In this document: positions 43,195-55,279 of the stretch, piece after piece
Layout: each line of letters starts with the position of its first letter
Numbering within the stretch: the first letter of the stretch is position 1
Assembly (NCBI GenBank): GCA_050084515.1
Contig: CM114273.1
Coordinates: 38,564,001 to 38,628,000 of the forward strand
DNA: 64,000 nucleotides
Reading direction: 5' to 3'
Source: Blasia pusilla
Lineage: Eukaryota; Marchantiophyta; Marchantiopsida; Blasiales
Translations under genes and position numbers: made by a program
Notes under the pieces: model-generated
The model's input: the letters and a program-made list of their open reading frames with translations, nothing else
Told to the model about the DNA's origin: nothing
Databases searched by the model: none

Positions 43195-44189
43195 GGGAGC
43201 CAAATATGGGCCTTAAGTTGACAGGACGAGAGCGGCGTCGGATACATCACTTCCTCAGGAGTTATAGGAGTTGCTTGGTGTTTAGCATGGAGGATCTAGG
43301 TACGCTGAAGGGATCGGGGATCCGCATTGAGTTGTCAAGTGAGACGCCAATCTTCCGATGATCCTACAAGTACACTGATATGGAGAGGGCACTGATTTGG
43401 AGTAGGAGCCAGGACTTGGTTGGAGCAGGACTAGTGGAGATGTTGCATGGGGAGTATGCATCTGCCACTGTCATGCCTGCCAAGAAGGATGTGCATGGCA
43501 ACTCAACGGATAGGAGGATGTGTGGGGATTACCGACCTATCAATCGACAGACGAACTCCGATAGGTATGCCATGCCCATCCTTGAGGAGATCTTTGATGC
43601 GATTGGTCACGCAAAGGTCTTCAATTTTTTGGATTTGCAAGCCGGATACAATTGGCTGCCTATCAGATTGGAGGACAGGTAGAAGAGTGCATTTTGGGGC
43701 ATCGATCGTCACGGGAAGGATTGTTTGTACTAGTGGCGGTTCTTACCATTTGGATTAAAGAATGCCCCGGCTGAATTTCAGAGGATCATGGATAGGATCT
43801 TGGCTGGTCTGGATTTTGCTAGGTGTTATATTGATGACATCGTAGTCTTTAGCGTCACAGTTGAGGAGCATGAGTGACATCTAGAGGAGGTGTTTCGATG
43901 ATTGCAATTACATGGGCTGAAACTACATCCAGGCAAGTGCAAGTTCTTCTACAACCAGATTGAGTACTTGGGTCATGCCATATACCCATGGGACCTTGGT
44001 GTTCAGCATATGAAGGTAGAGGCTATCTCACGCATTCTACGCCCTACAAATGTGAGCCGTGTTTGCGCATTCATGGGATTGGCGAACTTCTATCGGCGGA
44101 ACGTAAAGGGATTCAATTTGATTGCGAAGCCGCTGACCTTGCTGACCAAGGTGGATCACGAGTGGCACTGGGGGGATGAGCAAGAGTGA
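43195..44189 (+). pseudogene. Gypsy reverse transcriptase (plus-strand copy)
   Basis: Readable blocks: MERALIWSRSQDL, GEYASATVMPAKKD, RMCGDYRPINRQT, FNFLDLQAGYN (43380-43682); CYIDDI near 43825; HPGKCKFFYNQIEYLGHAIYPWDLGV and FMGLANFYRR (43902-44189). Stops at 43680, 43876 and 43900 interrupt an otherwise collinear frame. The sister copy on the minus strand has the same domain order. Confidence 0.9.
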
Positions 44190-44197
44190 GCATTTAG

Positions 44198-44640
44198 TTG
44201 CTCAAGGACAGGTTGACGTCCGCGCCCATCTTGAGGAGACCGATTAGGGGGCGTCCTTTCGAGTTACACACAAATTGGAGCATGTTGGGGCTTGGAGCGG
44301 TGCTCACCCAGCATGATGATGAGGGTAGAGAGTTAGTAGTGGCTTACACTAGCCGCTCTAATAACGCTGGAGAGGCGAAGTACAACTCGTATGAGGATGA
44401 GTGCTTGGCTGCGATGTGGGCTATCGTGCATTTCAGGTGTTACTTATTCGGAAACCCCTTTACCATCATCACTGATCATCAACCACTGAAGTGGTTGATG
44501 GAGTTTGAAAAGCTTACAGGAAAGCTTGTGAGATGGGCTCTGTTGTTGTAGGAGTATGATTTTTAGATGGTACATAGACCTATGACACTCAACCAGGATG
44601 CAGATGGGTTGAGTCATAACCCATGCCCGAGTTAGCAAGA
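44198..44640 (+). pseudogene. Gypsy RNase H (plus-strand copy)
   Basis: Contains FELHTNWSMLGLGAVLTQHDDEGRE (the first RNase H strand), SNNAGEAKYNSYEDECLA, FRCYLFGNPFTIITDHQPLKWLM and LTGKLVRWALLL, then stops at 44550 and just downstream before LNQDADGLS. Same order as in the minus-strand copy. Confidence 0.9.
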
Positions 44641-44691
44641 TGCGACTGGAGCTCGATGGCATGGAGAGAGTGGTGAGGAGTCAATGCTAGG

Positions 44692-46270
44692 ATGGCACGC
44701 ATCAGCCTATTTAGGCATGTTGGCTTGGAGTACCTTCGTACTGGCAGCGTTGCAAGCACTATGGGTGCTAGAGAGCGGGATCGGATCCTACAGCGAGCTA
44801 GACGGTTTCGTTGGGAGGGGACATATGTTTTGAGGGTTTGGGAGGATGGTAGAGTATACGTAGTGCCGCATCCTTTGCAGAGAGCACAACTAGTGTAGCA
44901 TGCCCATGAGGAGTTGGGTCAGTTTGGGATGAAGCGGACGTGCAGCTTGCTCCAGATTCAGTATTGGTGGCGAGGCATGCAGATTGACGTTCAGCAGTTT
45001 GTTGCTAGATGCATGGTGTGTGATCGGGTCCGAGCATCGTTCAATGCTCTTACTCTACAGTTGCATCCATTATTGATCATGGGCTTAGGATATAGATGGA
45101 GTTTGGATTTTGTATGACCTTTTCCTTTGACGGAGCGTCACAGTCGTTATGTGTTGGTGATGGTCGAGCACTTCTCAAAGTGGATCAAGTTGGTTGCATG
45201 GCTTGACAAAGCGAATGAGGGAGTAGCTTATGCCTTCCTTGATAGAATGCTGAGTAATTATGGCACACCGGCTGAGGTGTTGACAGACGAGGGTATCGAG
45301 TTCTGCGGTGAGTTCCACGCCTTGTGTGATCAGGAGCTGATCGACCACCGCATGACTTCGTGAGATCATCTGGAGGCGGATGGATTAGCATAGAGAGTTG
45401 TGCAGACGGTGTGAAGAGGGGTTTACGCAAGTTTGGCTTGTAGAGAGGTCACTTAGGAGATTGGGACCTCCAATTGCCGTGGTTGGCGATGGGATATAGA
45501 TTCAGCAAGCAGGCAAGCATTCTTCAGATGGTGAAGAGGGGTTTACGCAAGTATGGCTTGCAGAGAGGTCACTTAAGAGATTGGGACCTCCAGTTGATAT
45601 GGTTGGCGATGGGATACAGATTCAGCAGGCAGGCAGGCAGGTAGGCATCCTTAGCATCTTTTTCACCGTACTTGCTACTTTATGGCCGAGAGCGAGATTT
45701 ACGTGAGGCCATTCATCGAGATGTTGGTGAGGTGTTGGACCTTGATGACCCAGATGTATGGATGTGAGCATGTTCTCAGAGGGCTAAGTTATTTTGGAGA
45801 CTGATGCCCATGTCGTTCGAGAACTTGGCGATTGCGCAACATCGGGATACGTTGAGGTATGCGACTATTCGAGGTGGTGGTTATTGACCAACTATACAGA
45901 GGTTTCATCAGAGAGATTATGTTTACTTGCAGAAGATGGTACCGACGACGTTGGATGTGACTGGAGGGCGCACTATCTTGAGAGTGCATGACGTTTTGCC
46001 ATCCGGTGTTCTCGTGCTAGAGGGACGTGATGGTATGGTATGGAAGGACCATGTGCGTAATTGTGCGCCATGTCACCTTCTTAACATTGATGGTACAATA
46101 GATCCGAGCTTAGTAGTAGTTCATGTAGGCTTGCATTGTATGTTGTGTGGTTCTGTCCGTGGTGCGGCCACAATGCTAGTGTCTGATGGATATTCGAGAG
46201 GTTGGCATATGGCATGTCTCACACCACCTCTCACTAGGGTTCCTCGGGGACGATGGATGTGTCGCAGATA
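44692..46270 (+). pseudogene. Gypsy integrase with degenerate PHD finger (plus-strand copy)
   Basis: Zinc-binding N-terminus at 44914-45117 (HEELGQFGMKRTC..VARCMVCDR), catalytic core at 45127-45363 (YVLVMVEHFSKW, NYGTPAEVLTDEGIEF), a tandem duplication (45413-45650), then the C-terminal module and a PHD-like finger at 46137-46270. Here the finger reads CMLC, SDGY in place of CDGC, WHMAC and WMCRRY in place of WMCPRC: three zinc ligands are lost by point changes. The linker NCAPCH.NIDGTIDPSL upstream is shared with the minus-strand copy. Confidence 0.85.
45413..45650 (+). repeat. Tandem duplication of about 119 bp inside integrase
   Basis: Two units start 'gtgaagaggggtttacgcaag' at about 45413 and 45532, with around 95% identity. 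The sister element has one copy (30195-30410). A short 'caggcaggcaggcag' run follows the second unit. Confidence 0.9.
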
Positions 46271-46594
46271 CATGGAGGAGATACTAGGTAGGTTTCGATT
46301 CCAACTTTTTTTGTCACATGGATGACAGGAAGGCGACTAACGATGGGGCCATATGAGCACCCGGCCTTTTTGCTCTTAGTATCCTAGAGATGTATGTCGT
46401 GGTAGGTAGGGATAGAGGGCTATCTAGAGTTAGAGGGACCTAACCACCAACTAGGGGGGGATTGGAGATATTTTAGTACTTCTTGTCTCGTTGTTTGGAT
46501 GCCATGAGTTAGCATGGGATCGTGCGTGTTTATGTGTGTGTTCGGTGACAACGATGTATGTTGTGTAGCGATGTGTATGCGCACGAAAGTTGTC

Positions 46595-47145
46595 ACATCT
46601 TTTAGGATAGATTGCTGAGATCTAATAGAGCACCTTCGTAAGTAGTGGAGGACAGCCTCAGTAGGTTGAGGATGACTTGCTGAGGCCCCGCTAAACTTGA
46701 GAGATCAGGTTTCCCCTTCGTTTTGGCTCATTTGGAGCCACATTGAGGAACTTGCTTTTTTAGGTAAGTACCATTTTTAGTATATGATCGACTTTCTTTT
46801 TTTGGTAAGTTGCCCTTTATCTCCTACATCAGGTCAAGAGCCAAGGAGGTGACTTGGGAGAATATGTTACCATGGAGAGAGCTTGGAAGAAGGGAGGGGT
46901 ATACCTCAAGGAGAGAGAGCTTGAGAGCTCATTCTCTCTTTGTCGAACCTCTTGGCATAAGGCGGCAAAGCTATGGTGTGAGATGATGTAGAGAGAGATT
47001 GGATCTTACTTTAATTCGAGATATTTTAGTACTTCTTGCCTCCTTGTTTGGATGCCATGAGTTAACATGAGATCGTGTATGTTTGTGTGTGTGTTCGGTG
47101 GCAGCGATGTATGTTGTATAACAATGTGTATGCGCACGACAAAAT
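46595..47145 (+). repeat. LTR-like segment of the PHD gypsy family
   Basis: About 551 bp, starting TGTCACATC and ending GCACGACA (TG..CA ends). Its start matches the 5' end of the nested gypsy, and its last 120 bp (47026-47145) repeat the tail at 46466-46590. Confidence 0.65.
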
Positions 47146-50100
47146 ATACGAAGTAAACAAAAATAGGACTAAACATAAAAATTCAAAGACCATGTTTATT
47201 TTCTAAGATGTATTAAATACATAAGAGGTGTTATCTACAGTTGGTACCTATATCTCAATGAACACAAATTTTCAAGTTCTACCTTATTAGATTTAGAGAT
47301 TCATGAGAACAATGTACAAACTAGTAAATACATCTTAATTTTTTTTCATGGTAGTAAAAAAAATAGCAATAGAATTTTGATTATAAAAAAATACAATAGG
47401 AAATCCCAAAGGATCTTGTGCCATGAATAGTGAAAGATACAATTGAAATCGATTTACTAGTATACAATAATAATTGACATCGTAATATAACAAGTTTGGA
47501 AACTTTTTTGTAATAGATGTCATAATGCACCTACTAAATGTGAAAATATATTGAGCTTATATACTTATATAAATAGGAATAACCGTGAAATATGCAAGGA
47601 CATATAGTGGACAATGTTGAAATATATAACCGACGAGCCAAAGTAAGACTTCAATTTGGAATTCTTAACAACTAAATATATACTCAAAATAGGGATTTCC
47701 ATCATAAAAAATCCAAGAATCAAGAGTGTCCTTCGTGGATGAATATACAAATAAATATGAAGAATTATTCCTTAGCATAGGAACTTATTCTTAGTTACAA
47801 AAATAATAAATGAAGAACGTTAGACCATCATATTATTAATTTTAAAAAAAGATACTATCAATCAACCTTCGAGGATATTTGATATTTTTTTCAATGAGAT
47901 CGATTTTGTTTTTGACCTTATAACTTGGTTGTAAGATAATTTAAGAACTCTTTATCCAAAGTCAAAATGAACCTACAAGAGATCTTCTCCCCTGTTAAGA
48001 AACCAACTCATACATGTTTTGTTATGAAGACGACTAGTACTGACTAGTTAATCTTGAAACTCTTATATTTTTTAATAAGATTCATCTTGGATTTGAAAAT
48101 TATATGTAATAATATTGGATCCATTCCTTTTTGGTACTATTCGTAATCTTACTTTGTGAGTCATTGATGACTTTTAAAGACAAATACGAATTAGGTGTGT
48201 AGGCCACATTCCCTTAATATGCAAGTAGCAACCTTATAGAAGTTAGACCTTTTTTATTAAGTGACATATGTTATGAGGTTGACTTCATTTTTTTAGAATA
48301 TGACACCTTCTCCTTTGGTCATTCGAACATTTAAGGGTCATTTAATTAATTGATTTTACTCAATCGTTAAATGGATCAATGTTCTATTGTGAGAGGTTCT
48401 ACTTGATTATGCATATGTTTTATGAGTCAATGGAGGATAAGTTGAAGCTATTAGAGATATATGTAGGACATTTGTGATCCAAATGATATAATGCAAGTCT
48501 CGTAACTTGCTAAATGAATGTAGCATATCATTGGATATCAAGGAAGTGTCATAACTTGCTAAATGAGGTTGTATATATGCATAAGTTAATTACCATGGGA
48601 TATTATATGGGAGGGGGATATAATCTTGATGAGACTGTAGAGCTTATCTTTATGTCTTCTAGTTACTTGGCGCACAATCGAATCATGCTATAATAATTAG
48701 AGTATAAAAGCGTGGATGTTTTTTAGCGTGTAATGAATATCTTCTTTTTGTTGGAAGCACAATATGTGATTTTACAATGTTAAGGGGAATATGTCATATG
48801 TAAATAAATACATCGATATTTTAGTGTGACTGATTATAAATCCACTTTGTATTATAACAAGTCCAATCAATATGTATGTATGTTGTAAGATTCATGTTAT
48901 AGTTATATCTATGGTAGTGAATATATGTAAGACATCAAGATGTTAACAAAACAATGAATATATAACAATTCCTAAAAGTACAAAATGTACCAATCCATCC
49001 AATATAACTCTAATGGAACCTAAACATAGATAAAAATCGGCATAAGATAATTTGCAAGTGCGGTTCCCGACTATTGGGATGTTTTAGAAATTAGGTTATT
49101 CGCCCTTTTTTCAATTACGTTAACATGCATCTGTTCCAATATAACCATCTGGAGGTGCATGGTGCAAGGCACCCTGATATAAGCTAGTATAAAAAATGCA
49201 ATAGAGGTTTAGATCATCCTAATAACGCTCTACTGCATAAACCACGTATATCATGTAAGTATGACTCATGTCAACGTCTAAGTTAAAAGCATCAATCTGA
49301 GCTTCTACTCATACGAGGGGATCGTCTAGATGAATAATATTATATTGTTGTGGATGTTGAATATCCAATAATATATGTACATACACAAAAGTTTCAAGAT
49401 CCTCGTATCATTCTATGAAGGTGATCTTTTTTGGATAATGAGTAAAATATAAATTTTAGTTGAGACTAATCTTATGGCTCCAATAATTTGTGAGACTTCA
49501 AATATACTCTTATATTTGCATATTTATTCTTTTCATTTTATGAATTTTTTGCTATTGAATAAACATGGAATACTATTTATATCTATTGGTGAGAATCTCA
49601 ATGAAAATAGGTACAGTATTCAAAATAGTCAATTATCTAATAACACATAAATGAATAAATATTTTATGTATGGATTGTGGAAAATTTGATAAATAGACGA
49701 TATAATGCATTTTTCTAACTCAAGTATCTATCTTGCTTTCTCCCACTCCAATGTATGACGTTTAAACGATTCAATCTCGTTCACTAGTACATTATGAATC
49801 AATCTATCATGTCATTGTTAAAATATTCATCATCGCAAGTCCAAACCTCCTTATGAATTACCTTCTATAATGTAAATTGCCTTGGTATGACCTGAAACCC
49901 TCGTGCTTAACTCAATTGATATTGTTATCACTCCTTGAACATGAAGCAAACCAAAATAAACTTTCCTTATTAACATCTTCCTTTTCCCCATTATAAAACT
50001 AATGAGTTTGGGCTTACAAAATATGGCCCCTTTGAAAAACTAGATACAAAATATTTTGAATATACCTAGAATGATGAAAAAAAACAATATCAATGAATGG

Positions 50101-50499
50101 ATTTTTTTTAACAACATGTTTAATTTTTTTCTTCTAAAATCTAGAAAGCCAAAAGAGAGAAAATAACAAATAAATATAGACTATGAATAAACAAATTTCT
50201 TTAGATATTTCTCAATCCTAGAACCCTCAATTTGCTTTTGGATGCTTGTAACTACATGCCATCAAACCCATCTGAACCTACAAAAGCAAGTTTCTACATG
50301 TAAATGTGAGCCTTTAAATAGAACCATACTTTCTTTTTTTTTTTTTTTGCCTTTGGAGCTATATTGTGCAAAGAGTGTTGAATGAATATATGAAAGGAGG
50401 ACATTCTTCTAATGATTTTTTAGAATTTTGTTATCACAACGTCATAACATATTGAATTTTTTGTTTCCTTTTTTAAGGAACAAAGAGAGTGGGAAGAAG
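47146..50499. other. AT-rich intergenic region
   Basis: Low-GC DNA with no supported gene. Around 49200-49380 it carries a diverged match to the U3 part of the old copia LTR (ending 'gtggatgttgaatatcca'), so a decayed solo LTR is likely there. Nothing else is recognisable. Confidence 0.5.
49200..49375 (-). mobile_element. Decayed solo LTR fragment of the old copia family
   Basis: Plus-strand blocks 'ctgcataaaccac', 'gtatgactc', 'aagcatcaatctgagcttctactcatac' and 'gtggatgttgaatatccaa' follow the order of the LTR at 40730-40892. Only this end is visible. Confidence 0.6.
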
Positions 50500-50529
50500 C
50501 TTTTTTTTAAGGCACATCGAAGAGGTCCG

Positions 50530-51453
50530 GCAAGTCTGCCATTGAAGAGTTAAGCAAACAAATGGCGGAATTAAAAGTACATCTGGCGGCCCAGAAGGAC
50601 CCCAGAAGACGACCATGTCTGATGTGGAACCCAAGGGCATACTGCTCAGGAATGTCAAACTCAGAGAGATTTACATTGGATCCAGGAAGAACCAACGACG
50701 GAAGAAGGGTGGTATGAAGCCAATGGGAAGGATGTTATGCAATCCAGGCCATGTCGACCCCTAATTTCAATACGAAATTGGATCCCAAGATATGTACCCC
50801 CGGAGTACGGGGAGCACCGACCCCTAAGACAAATTATGGGTGCGGCGGCCTTCACGCCGCCCATAAAAAGGAATTGCTGTTATAACTGCGGGGCCGCCGA
50901 CCATTGGGCCAACAATTGCCCAAACCCCAAGAGGCCTGTCGGACTCAATCCGTTGTGCGGGAATTGTAAGAAAGGCGGGCACACTGCACTGGAGTGCCCA
51001 GAGCCCAAGGTTCCGCGTTTGCTGGTTAAGTAAGTAACTACCCCAGCGGCACCAACAGAGTCAAAATATGAAGTGAATGTTCAGCTCGTCCGAGTTGAAG
51101 AATTGGTATCCCCTAAAGCAAGGCGAGTTACCATTAGGGAAGAGGAGGCCGCTGGGAAGGCAACGGAAGACTCCTCGGAGTGGCCAGCGGAACTCCTGAA
51201 CGAAGCTCTCGCGTTCACCACGAGGTCCAAAACCCAGACCGGAGGGAAAACCAAGACCCGGATGGGCGCTTTGTCTTTGCGCGAAGCTAAAGACCCCAAG
51301 ACAAAAAGTGTCGACGCCTTCCGCACCGGGAAGGCCATTCTTAAAGGCGATGTTGACCCTACCTTCGATCGAAGTCACCTTAAGTACTTCCATCAGGATA
51401 TCGAGGACCAGGTTCGGGCTCAAGCTCGCCAAGACCAAGGGCCAGAAGGGAGG
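50530..51453 (+). pseudogene. Gypsy gag with two zinc knuckles
   Basis: A helical N-terminal part (EELSKQMAELK) is followed by two CCHC knuckles, CYNCGAADHWANNC and CGNCKKGGHTALEC (50737-51033). After a TAA at 51031 comes a lysine/glutamate-rich linker in the same frame. The next stop, TAG at 51454, separates it from the protease frame. Confidence 0.85.
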
Positions 51454-51468
51454 TAGACAACAGAGAAT

Positions 51469-51894
51469 TTGAGAACCGGAATGGCTCCGGCATTACAAGC
51501 CATCGTGATGTCACCTCTGGTCTTGGAAGCCTACGACTTACTCAGGGACTTGGCGTCAACACTGGCAAATATAACCCTGCTGCAATTATTAATGGATAAC
51601 CCTGTGTACGGTAAAATTCTGTTGCCGTGGAAGATAAGCCGCATAAAACCCAAGAAGTTCGCAAAGAGTTTACCGGTAGTGGATCTGTTCCGTATCAAAG
51701 TGGAAGATTTGGGAGCCCCAGAGGTCAAAGTTGAGATTGAGGGACACACCATTAAGAAGGTCCCCATTGACTCGGGAAGTGGAATTAACATTATGACTGG
51801 ACAGACGGCCCGGGCACTGGGATACACAAAGTACGAGCCCACCGACAGGTATCTGCGGTTCGCGGACCAGTCCTGGAAGCGACCCCTAGGATAG
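51469..51894 (+). pseudogene. Gypsy aspartic protease
   Basis: Frame of 141 codons, same phase as gag, with the active-site motif PIDSGSGINIMTG followed by the usual flap region. It ends at TAG 51892; the frame then continues (PKMLGRVLFML, LLIGRPWLYG) through further stops to RT. Confidence 0.85.
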
Positions 51895-52399
51895 TTCACT
51901 CAGATCCCGAAAATGCTCGGCAGAGTGCTATTTATGTTGGACTACTTAGTGTTGCAACCCTTAACGGCCACAGGCTATCCCTTGCTTATTGGAAGACCAT
52001 GGCTTTACGGTGTGAGAGTGACTACGGACTGGAAAAGGAGACGGTTCACGTTCCAGGCTCCAGACCAGATCTTGAAATGACTCATCAAGCTGTCGTGGAA
52101 ATCACGACCACCCCAAGGAGAAACGCCACCGACCGATGAAGGCTATACATAAGATCAAGAGCGGACTACAACTATTGAGTCCTCGTCTAACGTGTACTAT
52201 TTAGAATGCTACAAAATAGACGAAGAGTCGGTACCTAGCAAATAGAGGTTGACCCGGGAGGAAGAGAAATTGGGTCATAGCACATTCCTGTTCATAAAAA
52301 ATATGGTTCAAGAAAAAGACTACGTCCATGTCTTAATTACAAGTTAGAAGTCTCTACGCCTCTCGGCGGATTTGTCTCCAGCTGAACTCGTTAAGTATA

Positions 52400-53927
52400 A
52401 AAACTTATTGTTTGAGTATTTGGATGTGTTTGCGTACTCCATGGATGAAATGATAGGCATTCCAGCACGGTATGGTGAACACCAGATGGATCTAAAAGAA
52501 GGTGCGGTCCCGGTACGGATGAGGCAGTATCGCCTTAACCTGAAGTACTAATTGTTAGTCAAGGACGAAATCGACCAGCGTTTCAAAGCAGGAATAATTT
52601 ATCCTGTGTATAGTAGGGAGTGGGTGTCGCCTATTGTAATTATACCCAAAAAATAAACGGGAAAAATCAGAGTATGCCAGGATTACTGGAAATTGAATTC
52701 GGCCACCTTAAAGGACCATCACCCCCTACCTTTCACTGACCGGATTTTGGAAAAAGTCGTTATTACACAGCGTTATACCTTTTTGGATGGATACTCAGGT
52801 TATAACCAGGTATCCATAAGAGAAAAAGATCGGCCCCTCACAACTTTCACCACGGACTGGGGAACTTTCGTGTATCATGTGATGCCCTTTGGGTTGTGCA
52901 ATGCACCGGCCACCTTCCAACGGATGATGATCTCCATCTTCCAAGAGTATATGCGGAAGTTTGTCGAAATTTTCCTGGACTAATTTGTGTATCTTCAGTA
53001 CAGAAGCCGAACACTTGGAAAAATTAGAATTGACCCTCGCTCGTTGTCGCGAATTGCATTTGTCCCTCCATCCGGAAAAATCGTATTTTGCCATGAAACA
53101 AGGGATTTTGTTGGGGCATAGATTGTCGGCCCAAGGAATTGAAGTCGACAAGGCCAAAGTGGATATTATCGTCGCATTGAAACCATCCACAAATCTCAGA
53201 GAATTAAGAGGGTTCTTGGGATACGTCGGATATTACCGAAGGTTTATTAGGGATTATGCGGTGAAAGCAGGAGCCCTAACCGCGTTACTTAAAAAAACTA
53301 CCGAATGGGAGTGGACCCCACCTTGCCAAGTGGAATTTGAAGCCTTAAAGGAAGCATTGCAAAAGGCTCTTGTACTTCGGTCCCCCGATTGGACCAAACC
53401 CTTCCACGTATATGTGGACACATCCTCGTTTGCCATTGGAGTGGTGCTCAGCCAACTGGATGAGAAAAAAACATGATTTCCCGGTTTACTATGCAGGCCG
53501 GCAACTATCTTCAGATAAACATAAATATACAACTACCGAACGAGAGGCGTTAGGCATGGTCTTCTCGTGCAAAAAGTTCCATCATTATTTATTTGGGTAT
53601 GAGTTTTTCTTCCATGTAGATCATTTCGCACTCTGACCATTAATGGTTAAGGCGGACCTGTCAGGTCGCATTGCGCGATGGATCCTGTTACTCAAAGAAT
53701 TCACATTTGATGTCATTACCCGTGCCGGCAAGGTTCATACCAACGCTGATTTTCTTTCCCGGTTAAGGATGACGAGCGCGGACCTCACACAATCCGTGGA
53801 TGACACCTTTCCCGATGAAGACCTGTTCCAGATCACGGAGGACCGGTTGTGCCAATCCTTTTATGAAGATATTTTGCGTTTCTTAATTACTCTGCCACTT
53901 CACGCTCCTATGACAGCGGAGGAATGA
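52400..53927 (+). pseudogene. Gypsy reverse transcriptase and RNase H
   Basis: RT blocks: MRQYR and GIIYPV (52520-52620), HHPLPFTDRILEK, FLDGYSGYNQV, FVYHVMPFGLCNAPATFQRMM and FLD (52693-52983), where the catalytic box is cut by TAA. After a shift come LHPEKSYF, LGHRLSAQGIEVD and FLGYVGYYRRFI (52961-53476). RNase H follows (YVDTSSFAIGVVLSQ; YAGRQLSSDKHKYTTTEREALGMV; WILLLKEFTFDV, 53370-53927). Three frames are used. Confidence 0.92.
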
Positions 53928-54010
53928 GCAGTCTTTTTACATAAGATAGGACCCTATGAGATATGTCAGGGGGTACTATTCAAATTAGGTGTGGATGAAG
54001 AGTATCGGCG

Positions 54011-55129
54011 ATGCTTGGAAGCAGAGGAAATCCCCACGTCATCAGAGTCATTCATGCGGCTGATTCTGGTGGACACTACGTTGTTAAAAATACCGTTAAG
54101 AAAATCTTGGTCGTACGTTATTGGTGGCCAACTATGTACAAAGATGTAGGTAACTTTATTCAAAGTTGTGATGCATGCCAAAGAGCAGGTCGACCAACGG
54201 CTACCTCAAGGTGGCCTTTGATACCCATCATGCCGCTAGCTCCTTTTGAAAAATGGGGTATTGACTTTGTGGGCCCTATTTCCCCCGCTACCCGTCACAC
54301 AAGGCGAAAATATATTTTGATAGCTACCAACTATTGTACCAAGATGGTGGAGGCGGTGGCCACGCGCAAAGATGATAGTGAGGCTGTGGCCAAATTTTTA
54401 TACGAAATGATTATTACCCGGTATGGCTGCCTATTGGAATTAGTAAGCGATCGAGCCACCCATTTTCTGAACCAGACTATTGAGTCTTTAACGTCACACT
54501 TTCTCATTAAGCATCGGAAGACCACGCCCTAAAACCCTAAAGCCAACGGGTTGACTGAAAAATCTAACGGCCTGATCTGCCGGATATTGAATCGAATGAC
54601 GATTACGTATTCCTATGATTGGGATATGAACATCGCCGCTGCATTGTGGGCATACCGAACAGCCGAGAAGGTTACTACAAAGTATACCCCGTTCCTCCTT
54701 ACTTATGGCATTCATCCCTTAACACCTATTGAATGGGCTTTGCCCACCTATCGAGTGTTGGAAGGAACGAGAAAGGAGGCGGTCGCCGAGGTTTTCCAAG
54801 GAAGGAATGAGACCTTAGTTGCGTTGGAAGAAGCACGCATGTTGGCTTTACGCCAGACCAAACGTGTGCAAAATGAACGCAAGCAACGATACGATCGACA
54901 TCTCCGGCCGCAATCTATAAGCGTTGGGGACCTAGTGCTGTTGTATGATAACCATCGGATGAAGTTCCTCGGAAAGTTAAAATTGAACTGGATGGCACCC
55001 TATCGGGTATTGGCCATATATGATAACGGATCATTGCAGTTGGAAACATTACAAGGCGAAGCACTCCCGACTCGGGTCAATGGGATGCATGTTTGGCGGT
55101 ATCATGAGCCACCACCCTACCCGGACTAA
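54011..55129 (+). pseudogene. Gypsy integrase
   Basis: Zinc-binding part (HVIRVIHAADSGGHYV, CDACQRAGRPT), core (KWGIDFVGPISP, SDRATHFLN, ending at a TAA at 54530) and, after the stop in the same frame, ANGLTEKSNGLI, WDMNIAAALWAYRTA, then a C-terminal module (GDLVLLYDNHRMKFLGKLKLNWMAPYRVLAI). No chromodomain or PHD finger is visible at the end. Confidence 0.92.
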
Positions 55130-55279
55130 AACCGGAGGGAAGGGGGTTGAACAACTGCCTTGAGCTTCGCAGAAGCACGGCGCGAGAGTATTTGAGCTTT
55201 GCAGAAGAGCGAAGCGCCAACCTGACTGTGGCAGTCTCGACGCAAGGCCAAGAACCCGCATAATTCCGGGACTATATAA

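Larger units (their letters stand above)
43195..47145 (+). mobile_element. 5'-truncated gypsy of the PHD-finger family
   Basis: Plus-strand relative of the nested element, beginning abruptly at the protease-RT junction (GLKLTGRERRR-like sequence near 43200) and running through RT, RNase H, integrase and PHD finger to a 3' non-coding part. A G-tract (about 46451-46458) is followed by a tail ending GCGCACGA (46590), then AAGT, then TGTCACATC (46595), which opens an LTR-like segment ending GCGCACGACA (47145). Many in-frame stops are TAG or TGA where the sister copy has CAG or CGA-type codons. Confidence 0.88.
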
